Assembly: GCF_003148825.1 (NCBI RefSeq) | Contig: NZ_QGGZ01000003.1 | Span: 372,001 to 436,000, forward strand | Direction of reading: 5' to 3' | Source: Streptomyces sp. CG 926 | Lineage (GTDB): Bacteria; Actinomycetota; Actinomycetes; Streptomycetales; Streptomycetaceae | DNA length: 64,000 bases | In this document: one piece after another, positions 1-8,456 of the stretch | How positions within the stretch are numbered: position 1 is the first letter of the stretch | Layout of the letters: each line of letters opens with the position of its first letter | The notes under the pieces: generated by a model | The model's input: only the letters and a program-made list of their open reading frames with translations | Told to the model about the DNA's origin: nothing | The model's database searches: none | Position numbers and translations under genes: made by a program

Positions 1-1
1 C

Positions 2-628
2 GTCAAGGGCTACGGCTCGGAGAAGTCCTACGAGCAGCTCGCCCAGTCCCTGCAGACCTTCGGTGGCTCCGGCTACCTGCAGGAGTACCCGATCGAGCAG
101 TACATCCGCGACGCCAAGATCGACACCCTCTACGAGGGCACCACGGCCATCCAGGGCCAGGACTTCTTCTTCCGGAAGATCGTCCGCGACCAGGGCGCCT
201 CGCTGAACATCCTCAGCGAGACGATGAAGAAGTTCCTGGCCGAGGCCGTCGGCGGCGAGGAGCTGGCCGGCGCCCGCGACGCGCTCGCCAAGGCCGCCGT
301 CGACCTGGAGGCCATCGTCGGCCAGATGATCGTCGACCTCACCGCCACCGGCGAGGACGTCAAGAACATCTACAAGGTCGGCCAGAACACCACCCGCCTG
401 CTGATGGCCTCGGGTGACGTGGTCGTCGGTTACCTGCTGCTCAAGGGCGCCGCCGTGGCCGCCGAGAAGCTGGCGACCGCCGCCCCGAAGGACGTCCCCT
501 TCTACACCGGCAAGATCGCCGCCGCGAAGTTCTTCGCGTCGCAGGTCCTGCCGAACGTCTCGGTCCAGCGCCAGCTGGCCGAGGTCGTCGACAACTCCCT
601 CATGGAGCTCGACGAGGCCGCCTTCTAG
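2..628 (+). CDS. acyl-CoA dehydrogenase, C-terminal part (5' end outside the window)
   Basis: The reading frame is open from base 2 and ends at TAG 626-628, leaving about 208 residues. The stretch FGGSGYLQEYPIEQYIRDAK followed by LYEGTTAIQGQDFF is the C-terminal helical-bundle signature of FAD-dependent acyl-CoA dehydrogenases. The long C-terminal extension that follows suits the roughly 600-residue actinobacterial FadE5-like class. Expected role: the first, trans-2-enoyl-CoA-forming step of fatty-acid beta-oxidation in the cytoplasm. The catalytic base region lies upstream and cannot be checked. A strong hairpin follows 32 bases after the stop, so this is probably the last gene of its transcript. 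Confidence 0.93.
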   Translation, partial: VKGYGSEKSYEQLAQSLQTFGGSGYLQEYPIEQYIRDAKIDTLYEGTTAIQGQDFFFRKIVRDQGASLNILSETMKKFLAEAVGGEELAGARDALAKAAVDLEAIVGQMIVDLTATGEDVKNIYKVGQNTTRLLMASGDVVVGYLLLKGAAVAAEKLATAAPKDVPFYTGKIAAAKFFASQVLPNVSVQRQLAEVVDNSLMELDEAAF

Positions 629-660
629 GCACCTCGCGCCACCGCCGCACCCACGCGCCA

Positions 661-693
661 GCGGCCGGGCCCCCCGCACAGGGGCCCGGCCGC
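661..693 (+). terminator. hairpin terminator after the acyl-CoA dehydrogenase
   Basis: Perfect 13-bp inverted repeat (661-673 with 681-693) and a 7-base loop. It is very GC-rich and has no U-tract, as is common in Streptomyces. Confidence 0.7.
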
Positions 694-781
694 TGCCGTG
701 TACCCGGCCCTCGGCACGGCGCCCCAGGCCCCTGTCCTGCGGCTTTCCCCTATGTCAGTCGTTCATGGGACGCTCGTACAC

Positions 782-1510
782 ATGAGTCCACAGGATCAGC
801 ACGGCAGCAGGGGGTACTCCGTCCCCACCGGGCGGCCGTACGCCCTCAAGGAGCTGCAGGCGAGCCTGGGCAGCCTCGGCGACCACCTGCGCGAGCTCTA
901 CGACGGAGCCCACCCCGCCGAATACGACACCATCGCCGACGCGCTGTACGTGGCCTTCCAGACGGCCACCGGACTCGCCCCCGCCAAGAGCTACACCGGC
1001 TGCCCGGAGCACCCCAACGGCGCCCTGGACCCCGAAGCGCCCGAAGGCTGGGGCCGCTGCCTCATCTGCAACGACCGACGTCGCCTCGGACAGCGCCGGC
1101 ACGGCGGCCCGCCCGCCGCCCCCGCCGGAGAGCAGCGCCGTCTCGGCTACCCCGTACCGGACCCCCCGTACACGCTGGAGCGGCTGCGCACCCACGTGCG
1201 CGCCGTCGAGGAGCAGCGGTTCCATCTGGGCCTGTCCTCACCCGCGGAGGACTTCGTCCGCATCGCCGACGACCTGCACCGCGCCTTCATCGTCGCCCGT
1301 GAACTCTCCCGGCCGCGCAACGCCTCGGGATGCTCCGAACATCCCGGCGCGCCGATCGACCCCGACGCTCCTCCCGGCGAGGCCTGTATCTTCTGCGCCG
1401 GACGCAAGAGACGCGCGCAGCGCTCCCCGCAGACCCCGGAGATGCTCCCACGCATCCGCCGGGGCGAGCGCAGGCAGCTGCAACGCCGCTTCGAGCGCCC
1501 GCCGGGCTGA
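782..1510 (+). CDS. hypothetical protein with two tandem CxEHP...CxxC domains
   Basis: About 242 residues from ATG 782; a longer start at 755 is possible and no strong ribosome site separates them. The protein is an internal duplication. Each half of roughly 90 residues begins PYxLxxL, continues with a helical ADxLxxAF segment, and ends in a cysteine/histidine module: CPEHP...DPEAP...CLIC in the first copy and CSEHP...DPDAP...CIFC in the second. Each copy therefore offers three Cys and one His, suggesting a small zinc site. A basic tail follows each module. I do not recognise a named family; nucleic-acid or protein binding is only a guess. It lies alone between a terminator and the M18 peptidase gene. 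Confidence 0.7.
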   Translation: MSPQDQHGSRGYSVPTGRPYALKELQASLGSLGDHLRELYDGAHPAEYDTIADALYVAFQTATGLAPAKSYTGCPEHPNGALDPEAPEGWGRCLICNDRRRLGQRRHGGPPAAPAGEQRRLGYPVPDPPYTLERLRTHVRAVEEQRFHLGLSSPAEDFVRIADDLHRAFIVARELSRPRNASGCSEHPGAPIDPDAPPGEACIFCAGRKRRAQRSPQTPEMLPRIRRGERRQLQRRFERPPG

Positions 1511-1610
1511 AACCGACGGGACCGCAGATCACCCACCCTGCGGACCCCGACCTCCGGCCATCCCTCGCAGTCCGGCCACGGCGAACACGACCGTCATTAA
1601 GGTGAACCAC

Positions 1611-2903
1611 ATGAGCTCTCCCGCCCGCTTCGACCGCGGCCACACCGACGATCTGATGACCTTCCTGACGGCCAGTCCGTCGCCGTACCACGCCGTGGCC
1701 AACGCGGCGGAGCGGCTGGAGAAGGCGGGCTTCAGGCAGTTGTCGGAAACGGACGCCTGGGATGCGGGCACCGGAGGCAAGTTCGTGCTCCGCGGCGGCG
1801 CGCTCATCGCCTGGTTCGTTCCCGAAGGCGCGGCCGCGCACACCCCGTTCAGGATCGTCGGCGCGCACACCGACTCCCCGAACCTGCGGGTCAAGCCGCT
1901 GCCGGACACCGGTTCCCAGGGCTGGCGGCAGATCGCCGTCGAGATCTACGGCGGCACCCTGCTCAACACCTGGCTGGACCGCGACCTGGGCCTGGCCGGG
2001 CGGCTGACGCTGCGCGACGGCACCGAGCGCCTGGTGAACGTGGACCGCGCACTGCTGCGCGTGCCCCAACTCGCCGTGCACCTGGACCGGTCGGTGAACA
2101 GCGACGGCCTCAAGCTCGACAAGCAGCGGCACATGCAGCCGATCTGGGGTCTGGGCGAGGTGCAGGAGGGCGACCTGATCTCCTTCCTGGAGGAGGAAGA
2201 GAGCCTGGAGCAGGGGTCGGTGGCCGGCTGGGACCTGATGGTCCACTCCATCGAGCCGCCCTCCTACCTGGGCCGTGACCGCGAGCTGGTGGCCGGCCCG
2301 CGCATGGACAACCTGCTGTCGGTGCACGCGGGTGTCGCGGCGCTGGCCGCGGTCTCCACCTCCGACAAGCTCGACCACATCCCGGTGCTGGCCGCCTTCG
2401 ACCACGAGGAGAACGGCTCGCAGTCCGACACGGGCGCGGACGGCCCGCTGCTGGGCAACGTGCTGGAACGTTCAGTCTTCGCCCGCGGCGGCTCGTACGA
2501 GGACCGCGCGCGGGCCTTCGCGGGCACCATCTGCCTGTCCTCGGACACCGGGCACGCCGTGCACCCCAACTACGGTGAGCGGCACGACCCGACGCACCAC
2601 CCGCGCGCCAACGGCGGACCGATCCTGAAGGTCAACGTCAACCAGCGGTACGCCACCGACGGCAGCGGGCGCGCGGTGTTCGCCGCCGCCTGCGAGCGGG
2701 CCGGTATCCCGTGGCAGACCTTCGTCTCCAACAACTCGATGCCGTGCGGCACCACGATCGGCCCGATCACCGCCGCCCGCCACGGCATTCAGACGGTGGA
2801 CATCGGCGTCGCGATCCTCTCGATGCACAGCGCCCGCGAACTGTGCGGCGCGGACGACCCGTACCTGCTGGCGAACGCCCTGGTGGCCTTCCTGGAGGGC
2901 TGA
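1611..2903 (+). CDS. M18 family aminopeptidase
   Basis: 430 residues from ATG 1611, the usual length for M18 peptidases. Dinuclear-zinc motifs are visible in order: AHTDSPNLR (H86, D88), FDHEENGSQ near residue 263, GPRMDNL before it, DTGHAVHPNY near 313 and SMHSARELCG near 404. Known family role: a cytosolic tetrahedral metallo-aminopeptidase trimming N-terminal, often acidic, residues. The gene appears monocistronic; an 11-bp hairpin overlaps its last codons and separates it from the convergent thioredoxin-NHL gene. Confidence 0.95.
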   Translation: MSSPARFDRGHTDDLMTFLTASPSPYHAVANAAERLEKAGFRQLSETDAWDAGTGGKFVLRGGALIAWFVPEGAAAHTPFRIVGAHTDSPNLRVKPLPDTGSQGWRQIAVEIYGGTLLNTWLDRDLGLAGRLTLRDGTERLVNVDRALLRVPQLAVHLDRSVNSDGLKLDKQRHMQPIWGLGEVQEGDLISFLEEEESLEQGSVAGWDLMVHSIEPPSYLGRDRELVAGPRMDNLLSVHAGVAALAAVSTSDKLDHIPVLAAFDHEENGSQSDTGADGPLLGNVLERSVFARGGSYEDRARAFAGTICLSSDTGHAVHPNYGERHDPTHHPRANGGPILKVNVNQRYATDGSGRAVFAAACERAGIPWQTFVSNNSMPCGTTIGPITAARHGIQTVDIGVAILSMHSARELCGADDPYLLANALVAFLEG

Positions 2904-2919
2904 GCCCCCCAGGAAGGCC
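2885..2919. terminator. hairpin between convergent M18 and thioredoxin-NHL genes
   Basis: Perfect 11-bp arms at 2885-2895 and 2909-2919, with a smaller inner stem in the loop. The left arm lies inside the end of the peptidase coding sequence. It could end both convergent transcripts. Confidence 0.6.
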
Positions 2920-2929
2920 GGTGCGCCGG

Positions 2930-4780
2930 CTACCCCTCGGCGTCCATCCCCGCGAGGACGAGGGGCAGCCGGGAGGTGCCGTCGGCGGTGACGCGGACGG
3001 GCACGCCCCAGTCCTGCTGGTGGACGTGGCAGGCCGGGTACTCGTTGGCGGGGTCGTCGTCGCAGGACGCGGCCATCGCCGAGACGTGCAGGACGCCCTC
3101 GGTGACGTCCGGGTTCAGCGCCAGCTCCCGGAAGAGATCGCTCCCGGCGCCGTCGCCTGCCGCCAGCAGCTCGGGCGGGGTCGAGGAGACCAGCAGCCGG
3201 GTGGAGGGCCCGTAGCGGGTGTCGAGCTTCTGCCCGCTCGGCGCCTGGAAGACGATGTCGAGACGGAGCGTGCCGGGGGCCACCTCGGTGGCGGCCCGCT
3301 GCGTGCGGTGGGCGACCGCGTCCACGCGGACGGCCTCCTCCGGCAGGCGCAGGCGGGTCAGCCGGTGCCGGGCGGACTCGACGACCACGATGTCCTCGCC
3401 GACCAGCACGGCGTCGCTGGGCTCGCGCAGGTCGGTGGCCAACGTCGAGACCTGACCGGTGGCGGGGTCGAATCGGCGCAGCGCGTGGTTGTACGTGTCG
3501 CACACCGCGACCGAGCCGTCGGGCAGGGCGGTCACGCCGAGCGGGTGCTGGAGCAGGGCCTGGGCGGCGTCCCCGTCGCGGTGGCCGAAGTCGAACAGCC
3601 CCGTGCCGACGGCGGACTTGACGACGTACCCGTCGTGGCCGTCATCGGCCGCCTCCACGTACCGCAGGGCGCTGGTCTCGGAGTCGGCGATCCACAGCCG
3701 GTCCCCGGCGGCCGCGAGCCCCGAGGGCTGGGCGAACCAGGCCTCGGCGGCCGGCCCGTCGAGCAGCCCCTCGTTGGTCGTACCGGCCGCGACCTCGACC
3801 GTCCCGGCCTCCGGGTCCCAGGTCCACAGCTGGTGCACACCCGCCATGGCGATCCAGACCCGGCCCTGCCACCAGGCCACGTCCCACGGCGAGGACAGGT
3901 CCACCTCCAGCGCCGGCCCGGAGGTCGGCGACCCCTGCCACCACTGCCTGCCCGTCCCCGCGACGGTCTCCACGTGCCCGGTGGCCGGGTCGTAGAGGCG
4001 CAGGGCGTGGTTGACGGTGTCGGCGACGACGACCTTGCCGTCGGGCAGCAGCGCGAGGCCCTGGGGCTCGCTGAAGCTGTCCCCGGCGAAGCCGCGCTCG
4101 CCACTGCCGATGCGGCGTACGACGCTCTCGCCGTCGGCGGCCAGCTCCACGAGCTGGTGCCGGGTGGAGTCGGAGACGAGCAGGTTCCCGGACGGCAGCA
4201 GCAGCGCCTTCCCGGGGAACCGCAGGGCGCCGGCCACCGGCTCGGGCGCCACGTACGGCCCGTCGCCGCGCCGCAGCGTGCCCTTGGCCTCGTGCTCGGC
4301 CTCCAGCTCCTCGACGAGGCGGGCGATGGCGTGCGCGTGCCCCTCACCGGCGTGCTGGGCGACGATGTACCCCTCGGGGTCGATCACGACGAGCGTGGGC
4401 CAGGCGCGTACGGCGTACTGCTTCCAGGTCGCGAGCTCGGGATCGTCCAGCACGGGGTGGTGCACCTGGTACCGCTCGACGGCGTCGACGACGGCGGCGT
4501 GCTCGGCCTCGTGCACGAACTTCGGGGAGTGCACGCCGATGATCACGACGGTGTCGCGGTGCTTCTCCTCCAGCTCGCGCAGCTCGTCCAGGACATGCAG
4601 GCAGTTGATGCAGCAGAAGGTCCAAAAATCGAGGATCGCAATGCGTCCCCGCAGGTCGGCGAGGCTCAGGTCCTTCCCACCGGTGTTCAGCCAGCCGCCC
4701 TTGCCGATCAGCTCGGGGGCACGGACACGGGCACGGCGGGGCGCGGGCGCGGGGGTGGGCGCCGGGGCAGCATCGTTCAT
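2930..4780 (-). CDS. thioredoxin-fold protein with C-terminal NHL beta-propeller (NHLRC2-like)
   Basis: 616 residues. After a Pro/Ala-rich start, residues 25-175 form a TlpA/thioredoxin domain with WTFCCINC (redox pair C57/C60, extra C56) and the cis-Pro segment RAWPTLVVIDPEG. From about 190 onward come repeated propeller blades such as LALLPDGKVVVADTVNHALR and VTALPDGSVAVCDTYNHALR, typical of NHL repeats, and a final beta-rich domain of about 100 residues. There is no signal peptide, so it is probably cytoplasmic, unlike classical TlpA. The substrate is unknown. It is convergent with the M18 peptidase and stands alone. Confidence 0.85.
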   Translation of the reverse strand: MNDAAPAPTPAPAPRRARVRAPELIGKGGWLNTGGKDLSLADLRGRIAILDFWTFCCINCLHVLDELRELEEKHRDTVVIIGVHSPKFVHEAEHAAVVDAVERYQVHHPVLDDPELATWKQYAVRAWPTLVVIDPEGYIVAQHAGEGHAHAIARLVEELEAEHEAKGTLRRGDGPYVAPEPVAGALRFPGKALLLPSGNLLVSDSTRHQLVELAADGESVVRRIGSGERGFAGDSFSEPQGLALLPDGKVVVADTVNHALRLYDPATGHVETVAGTGRQWWQGSPTSGPALEVDLSSPWDVAWWQGRVWIAMAGVHQLWTWDPEAGTVEVAAGTTNEGLLDGPAAEAWFAQPSGLAAAGDRLWIADSETSALRYVEAADDGHDGYVVKSAVGTGLFDFGHRDGDAAQALLQHPLGVTALPDGSVAVCDTYNHALRRFDPATGQVSTLATDLREPSDAVLVGEDIVVVESARHRLTRLRLPEEAVRVDAVAHRTQRAATEVAPGTLRLDIVFQAPSGQKLDTRYGPSTRLLVSSTPPELLAAGDGAGSDLFRELALNPDVTEGVLHVSAMAASCDDDPANEYPACHVHQQDWGVPVRVTADGTSRLPLVLAGMDAEG

Positions 4781-4902
4781 CCTTCAAGCTTGCCATCCGG
4801 GTATGAACACCGGATCACGGGTCGAGCTGCACCCACAGGGGTGACGACGGCGGGACGGTCCACGTGGGAGCCTGAGGGCCGGCAGCGAAGGAGGTGTCCG
4901 GC

Positions 4903-5475
4903 ATGACCACCGCGCACGACTACAGCGAGGGCATCGACCCCGAGCGGGCCCTGAAGTACGCCGTCCAGCACCACAACGGGGACCGCACCGAAATCGTCGA
5001 AGGGGTCATCACCAACGTGACGCCGAGCTGGGACCACGAGCGGGCCGCGAAGATCGTGCGCCGTCAGATCGAAGACCGTGTGGACGAGCTCGACTGCGTG
5101 GAAGGCTCGGGAAACCTGGATCTGCCAGGATCGTCGAACTGGTACGTGCCGGACATCGCGGTCGTACCCGAGCAGCTCGCACTCCGCGGTGGGGCGCTGG
5201 TACCCGACCAGACATTGCTCGTCGTCGACGTCACGTCCGAGTCGAACGCCGAGACCGACCGCGTCGTCAAGCGCAAGCGGTACGCCGAGTACGGAGCGCC
5301 CCTGTACCTCCTGGTCGACCGGGTGGAGGAGACCGTCACCGTGTTCGCCGAGCCCGGGCGGCTCGGGTACACGAAGGTGGACGGGCCGCATCCCTTCGGG
5401 ACGCCGGTGCGACTGCCCGAGCCGTTCGGGATCGATCTCGACACCAGCGGTCTCCGACCGGGGGCCGCCCGGTAG
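4903..5475 (+). CDS. Uma2 family (putative restriction endonuclease-fold) protein
   Basis: 190 residues. ATG 4903 is chosen over GTG 4894 because GAAGGAGGTG ends seven bases before it. The fold is PD-(D/E)XK-like: YVPDIAVV carries the Asp, and VDVTSESNAETDRVVKRKRYAEYG carries the later acidic/Lys elements, as in the Uma2/DUF820 family that is expanded in Streptomyces. The biochemical role of these proteins is largely unproven. It is followed 53 bases later by the PPOX gene on the same strand. Confidence 0.88.
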   Translation: MTTAHDYSEGIDPERALKYAVQHHNGDRTEIVEGVITNVTPSWDHERAAKIVRRQIEDRVDELDCVEGSGNLDLPGSSNWYVPDIAVVPEQLALRGGALVPDQTLLVVDVTSESNAETDRVVKRKRYAEYGAPLYLLVDRVEETVTVFAEPGRLGYTKVDGPHPFGTPVRLPEPFGIDLDTSGLRPGAAR

Positions 5476-5528
5476 CGTGCGCAGGCGTGACAGCCACTGT
5501 GCCGCCCGGCGGGCGGATATTCGATGCC

Positions 5529-6152
5529 ATGAGCGCCACTGCCGTCCGGAGCGTCGAAGGACTGCGGGAGCTCTACGAACATCCCGGTGAGATGGCCCGT
5601 CGCAAGGCCGTGGACCGGATCCACGAGGCCGCGCGGGCCGTCATCGGGCGGTCGTCGTTGGTGTTCATCGCCAGTGCCGGGGCCGACGGGAGCTGTGATG
5701 TGACGCCGCGGGGCGGGCCGCCCGGATTCGTGGCCGTGCTGGACGAATTCACGCTCGCGCTGCCCGACGCCACCGGGAACAAGCGGCTCGACACCGCGCA
5801 CAACATCGTGGAGACGGGTCGGGCCGGGCTGATCTTCGTCATTCCCGGGCGCGCCACCACCCTGCGGGTGAACGGGCGGGCCTGCGTGTCCGCCGATCCG
5901 TGGTTGCTGGATCGGTTGACCGCCGTCGGCAAGCCGCCGCGGAGCGCGATCGTGGTGGAGGTCGAGGAGGCCTACCAGCACTGCCCGAAGGCGTTCCTGC
6001 GTGGCAACGCGTGGAAGCCGGAGCAGTGGCTCGCGGAGGACGCCGTGCCGAGTTCCGCCGAGATCACCCTCTCCCACGTGGATCTCCCCGGTCTGACGAT
6101 CGAGGAGATCCGGCGGCAGGAGCGCGAGAGCCTGCTCCACCGCTACGCGTAG
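5529..6152 (+). CDS. FMN-dependent PPOX-type flavoprotein (MSMEG_1061-like)
   Basis: 207 residues from ATG 5529; GTG 5487 would add 14 residues. The split-barrel flavin-binding pattern is seen in SLVFIASAGADGSCDVTPRGG and IVETGRAGLIFVIPGRATTLRVNGRA, and the C-terminal KAFLRGNAWKPEQW matches the MSMEG_1061-type subgroup of pyridoxamine-phosphate-oxidase-like proteins. The substrate is unknown. Its end overlaps the convergent DUF4240 gene by 10 bases. Confidence 0.85.
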   Translation: MSATAVRSVEGLRELYEHPGEMARRKAVDRIHEAARAVIGRSSLVFIASAGADGSCDVTPRGGPPGFVAVLDEFTLALPDATGNKRLDTAHNIVETGRAGLIFVIPGRATTLRVNGRACVSADPWLLDRLTAVGKPPRSAIVVEVEEAYQHCPKAFLRGNAWKPEQWLAEDAVPSSAEITLSHVDLPGLTIEEIRRQERESLLHRYA

Positions 6153-6670
6153 GCGAACAGGGCGCTCAGGCGGGGCAGTCGGGCCGCTATCTCCTCGCCG
6201 TCGTCGAAGTCGAAGTCCCAGGCGGGGTCCAGGGCCGGGTAGCTGATCGTGAAGGAGTCCGCGGGCAGTTCGCGGCCGGTGCCGGCCTCGTAGGCGGTCC
6301 AGGCGATCGAGAGGGCGCTCTCGTCCTCCAGGTCCAGGCCCTCGGCCGCGGCCTCGGCCACCGCCGGGTGCTCGGCCAGGGAGTCGGGGTCGGTCAGGGC
6401 CGCCTCGAAGGTCTCCCGGCCCTGGGTGAGGAGCCAGCCGCGGAAGTAGTCGAAGCCGTCGTCGGAGCAGCCGCCGTTGATCACGTAGGCCGCGGCCCAG
6501 AGCGGCGCCCGGTAGGACTCCGCCAGCAGGTCCCACAGCACCTGCTGGGCCGCAGCCATCTCCGACTCCGGCCGGCTCGCGAGGAGTTCGGCCGCGCGGG
6601 CGGACACCTCCTGCGGGTCCGCTTCCGCGCGGGCCGTCTCGATCAGCTTCCAGAACGTCTGCTTGTCCAT
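6143..6670 (-). CDS. DUF4240 domain protein
   Basis: 175 residues starting MDKQTFWKLIE. The pattern of an N-terminal FWxLIE helix, then AAYVINGGCSDDGFDYFRGWLLTQGRE, is the hallmark of DUF4240. The function is unknown, but the family is common in Streptomyces. The C-terminus is overlapped by the convergent PPOX gene. The next gene upstream on this strand ends at 6699, so the two may share a transcript starting at the ATP-grasp-like gene. Confidence 0.85.
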   Translation of the reverse strand: MDKQTFWKLIETARAEADPQEVSARAAELLASRPESEMAAAQQVLWDLLAESYRAPLWAAAYVINGGCSDDGFDYFRGWLLTQGRETFEAALTDPDSLAEHPAVAEAAAEGLDLEDESALSIAWTAYEAGTGRELPADSFTISYPALDPAWDFDFDDGEEIAARLPRLSALFAYA

Positions 6671-6698
6671 GGGGAAAGCCTGGCAGCCGGGTCTGACA

Positions 6699-7511
6699 TC
6701 AGGCGGTGGTGCTGAGGAAGGTGTGGAGGGATCTTGTGAGCGCCGTGACGAACGCGTCCTGCACCGGCGCCGGAACGAGGTCCAGGGAGAGGTACGGATT
6801 CAGGTCCTCCAGCTCGACGAGCAGCAGCTCACCGGACGGCGCCCGGCAGGCGTCGACCCGCTGGATGCCGTGGTCGAGGGTGTTCCAGTCGACGAAGGAG
6901 CGGGCGAAGGCCAGGTCCGCCTCGGTCGGGGAGTAGAGCTCCAGCTCCCAGCGGCGGGCCGGGTCGGGGGCGTACAGCGCGTACTGGAAGGCGTCGTCGA
7001 CGAAGTAGAAGGACACCTCGTACGTGAAGTCGATGCGCGGCTGGATCAGCACGGCTCCGGCCTGCCCGTCCGGTGTCGCGGTGAAGGTGAGGCCGATGGA
7101 GTCGGCGCCCTGCTTCGGCTTGACGGCGTAGGTGGGGACCTGCGGCAGCTCCGCGAGCCGGGCCGGGTCGTCGATCGTCGGGATGACCGGGTGGCCGGAG
7201 GCCGTCAGGTCGAGGAGGTACTGCTTGCCCGCCATGTCGCCGCGGCCGGTGAGCGGGTTGTAGACGCGTGCCCCGGCGGCGAGGGCGGCCGCGCGGAAGG
7301 AGTCGTAGGCCTCCTGGTAGTGCAGGACCGGGCCGCTGTTGCGGACGATCACCGCGTCGAAGCCCAGCGGCAGCATGGCCTCCGCGTCCGCGGGATGGCA
7401 CAGGGCCAGGTCGAATGCGGCGCGCAGTCGGGACGTGAGGAATATGTCCTCGTCGCAGTAGCGGCGGCCGCGTGCGGGGTACGCCAGGTCGGTCACGTAG
7501 AGCAGGGGCAT
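6699..7511 (-). CDS. ATP-grasp-fold protein of unknown substrate
   Basis: 270 residues. The central part YAVKPKQGADSIGL and the end ELLLVELEDLNPYLSLDL fit the lysine-bearing strand and the metal-binding E...E-x-N of ATP-grasp ligases, and the N-terminal 90 residues resemble the preATP-grasp domain. Such proteins join an acid to an amine through an acylphosphate. No cognate peptide or partner is nearby. Divergent from the LURP-one-like gene with only 32 bases between starts, so the promoters must overlap or lie inside coding DNA. Confidence 0.65.
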   Translation of the reverse strand: MPLLYVTDLAYPARGRRYCDEDIFLTSRLRAAFDLALCHPADAEAMLPLGFDAVIVRNSGPVLHYQEAYDSFRAAALAAGARVYNPLTGRGDMAGKQYLLDLTASGHPVIPTIDDPARLAELPQVPTYAVKPKQGADSIGLTFTATPDGQAGAVLIQPRIDFTYEVSFYFVDDAFQYALYAPDPARRWELELYSPTEADLAFARSFVDWNTLDHGIQRVDACRAPSGELLLVELEDLNPYLSLDLVPAPVQDAFVTALTRSLHTFLSTTA

Positions 7512-7543
7512 GAGGGCAACCTATCGCGGGCACTGATCAGCGC

Positions 7544-8065
7544 ATGAAATACCTCGTTCGGGACAAAATGCTGGCCATCGGGGACGACTACCGGATCGAG
7601 GACGAGGACGGCCGGCACGCCTTCCTCGTCGACGGGAAGGCGCTGCGCTTCCGGGACACGCTGGAGCTGAAGGATCCGGACGGGCAGATCCTGATCACCC
7701 TGCGGGAGAAGTTGTTCACCCTGCGGGACGCGATGACTCTGGAGCGGGACGAGCGGCGGCTCGCGGTGATCCGTCGCAAGCGGCTCTCGCTGCTCCGCAA
7801 CCACTTCCGTGTGACCCTCGCCGAGGGCACCGAGCTCGATGTGAGCGGGCGGATCCTGGATCGCGAGTTCAAGGTCGAGTACGACGACGAGCTGCTCGCG
7901 CTGATCTCGCGGCAGTGGTACCGGGTACGCGAGACGTACGCGGTGGACGTGGTCCGGGAGGACGCGGACGCGGCGCTGCTGGTCGCGGTCGCGGTGTGCG
8001 TGATCCGGATGGCGGAGAAGGAGCGGGAGGACGGGGTCAGTCCCGATGGTGCTCCCGGGCCGTGA
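7544..8065 (+). CDS. LURP-one-related (tubby C-terminal-like) protein
   Basis: 173 residues. It is a run of beta-strands with the family pattern DKMLAIGDDYRIEDEDGRHAFLVDGKALRFRDTLEL and REKLFTLRDAMTLERD, followed by the hydrophobic helix DADAALLVAVAVCVIRMAEKE that threads the barrel in tubby-like folds. The role in bacteria is unknown. The last 29 bases overlap the convergent small gene at 8037-8348. Confidence 0.85.
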   Translation: MKYLVRDKMLAIGDDYRIEDEDGRHAFLVDGKALRFRDTLELKDPDGQILITLREKLFTLRDAMTLERDERRLAVIRRKRLSLLRNHFRVTLAEGTELDVSGRILDREFKVEYDDELLALISRQWYRVRETYAVDVVREDADAALLVAVAVCVIRMAEKEREDGVSPDGAPGP

Positions 8066-8348
8066 GCTGGCCCTGGACGTAGGCGTCGGTCTCCGGTGCG
8101 TACGGACCGCCGTGGTCGAACAGCAGGTCGCTGATGCGCTGCCATTCGGCGGCCTCGGCGCGGACGGAGGCGTCGGCGGCCTCCAGGTCGCCGGCGTCCG
8201 CCAGCACCGCCTCCAGGGTGGCCTGCGCCTCGTGGTGGGTCAGGCCGGTGGCCCGCTCCCGGACCTTCTCCCGGGCCGCGATCTCCGCGTCGGCGGGTTC
8301 GTGCGGCTCCAGGGCGGCTTCCAGCACGGCCTCTGCGTCTTTCGTCAC
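8037..8348 (-). CDS. small acidic helical protein, unknown
   Basis: 103 residues from GTG 8348. It is rich in Ala/Glu and predicted almost wholly helical (AEAVLEAALEPHEPADAEIAAREKVRERA). No catalytic or binding motif is recognised. Codon third positions are strongly G/C, as in the neighbours, which supports a real gene. The tail overlaps the LURP-one-like gene. Confidence 0.6.
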   Translation of the reverse strand: MTKDAEAVLEAALEPHEPADAEIAAREKVRERATGLTHHEAQATLEAVLADAGDLEAADASVRAEAAEWQRISDLLFDHGGPYAPETDAYVQGQLTAREHHRD

Positions 8349-8409
8349 CGCGTACCCGCCTGTTCCTCGTGGCTTCGGCGGCCGGCGCCGCCCGTCGTGC
8401 TCGTCTGCC

Positions 8410-8439
8410 CGCGAACCCCGGCGCCAACCGGGGTTCGCG
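8410..8439 (-). terminator. hairpin terminator downstream of the nitrilase gene
   Basis: Perfect 12-bp arms 8410-8421 and 8428-8439 with a 6-base loop, 17 bases beyond the nitrilase stop on the minus strand. Confidence 0.65.
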
Positions 8440-8456
8440 AGGGCTCCGGGAGTCCG

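Noticed and set aside
2711..4906. Long plus-strand open frame antisense to the thioredoxin-NHL gene
   Set aside because: High-GC shadow: Gly/Arg/Val/Leu-rich with no family motif, while the minus strand has a complete recognised protein.
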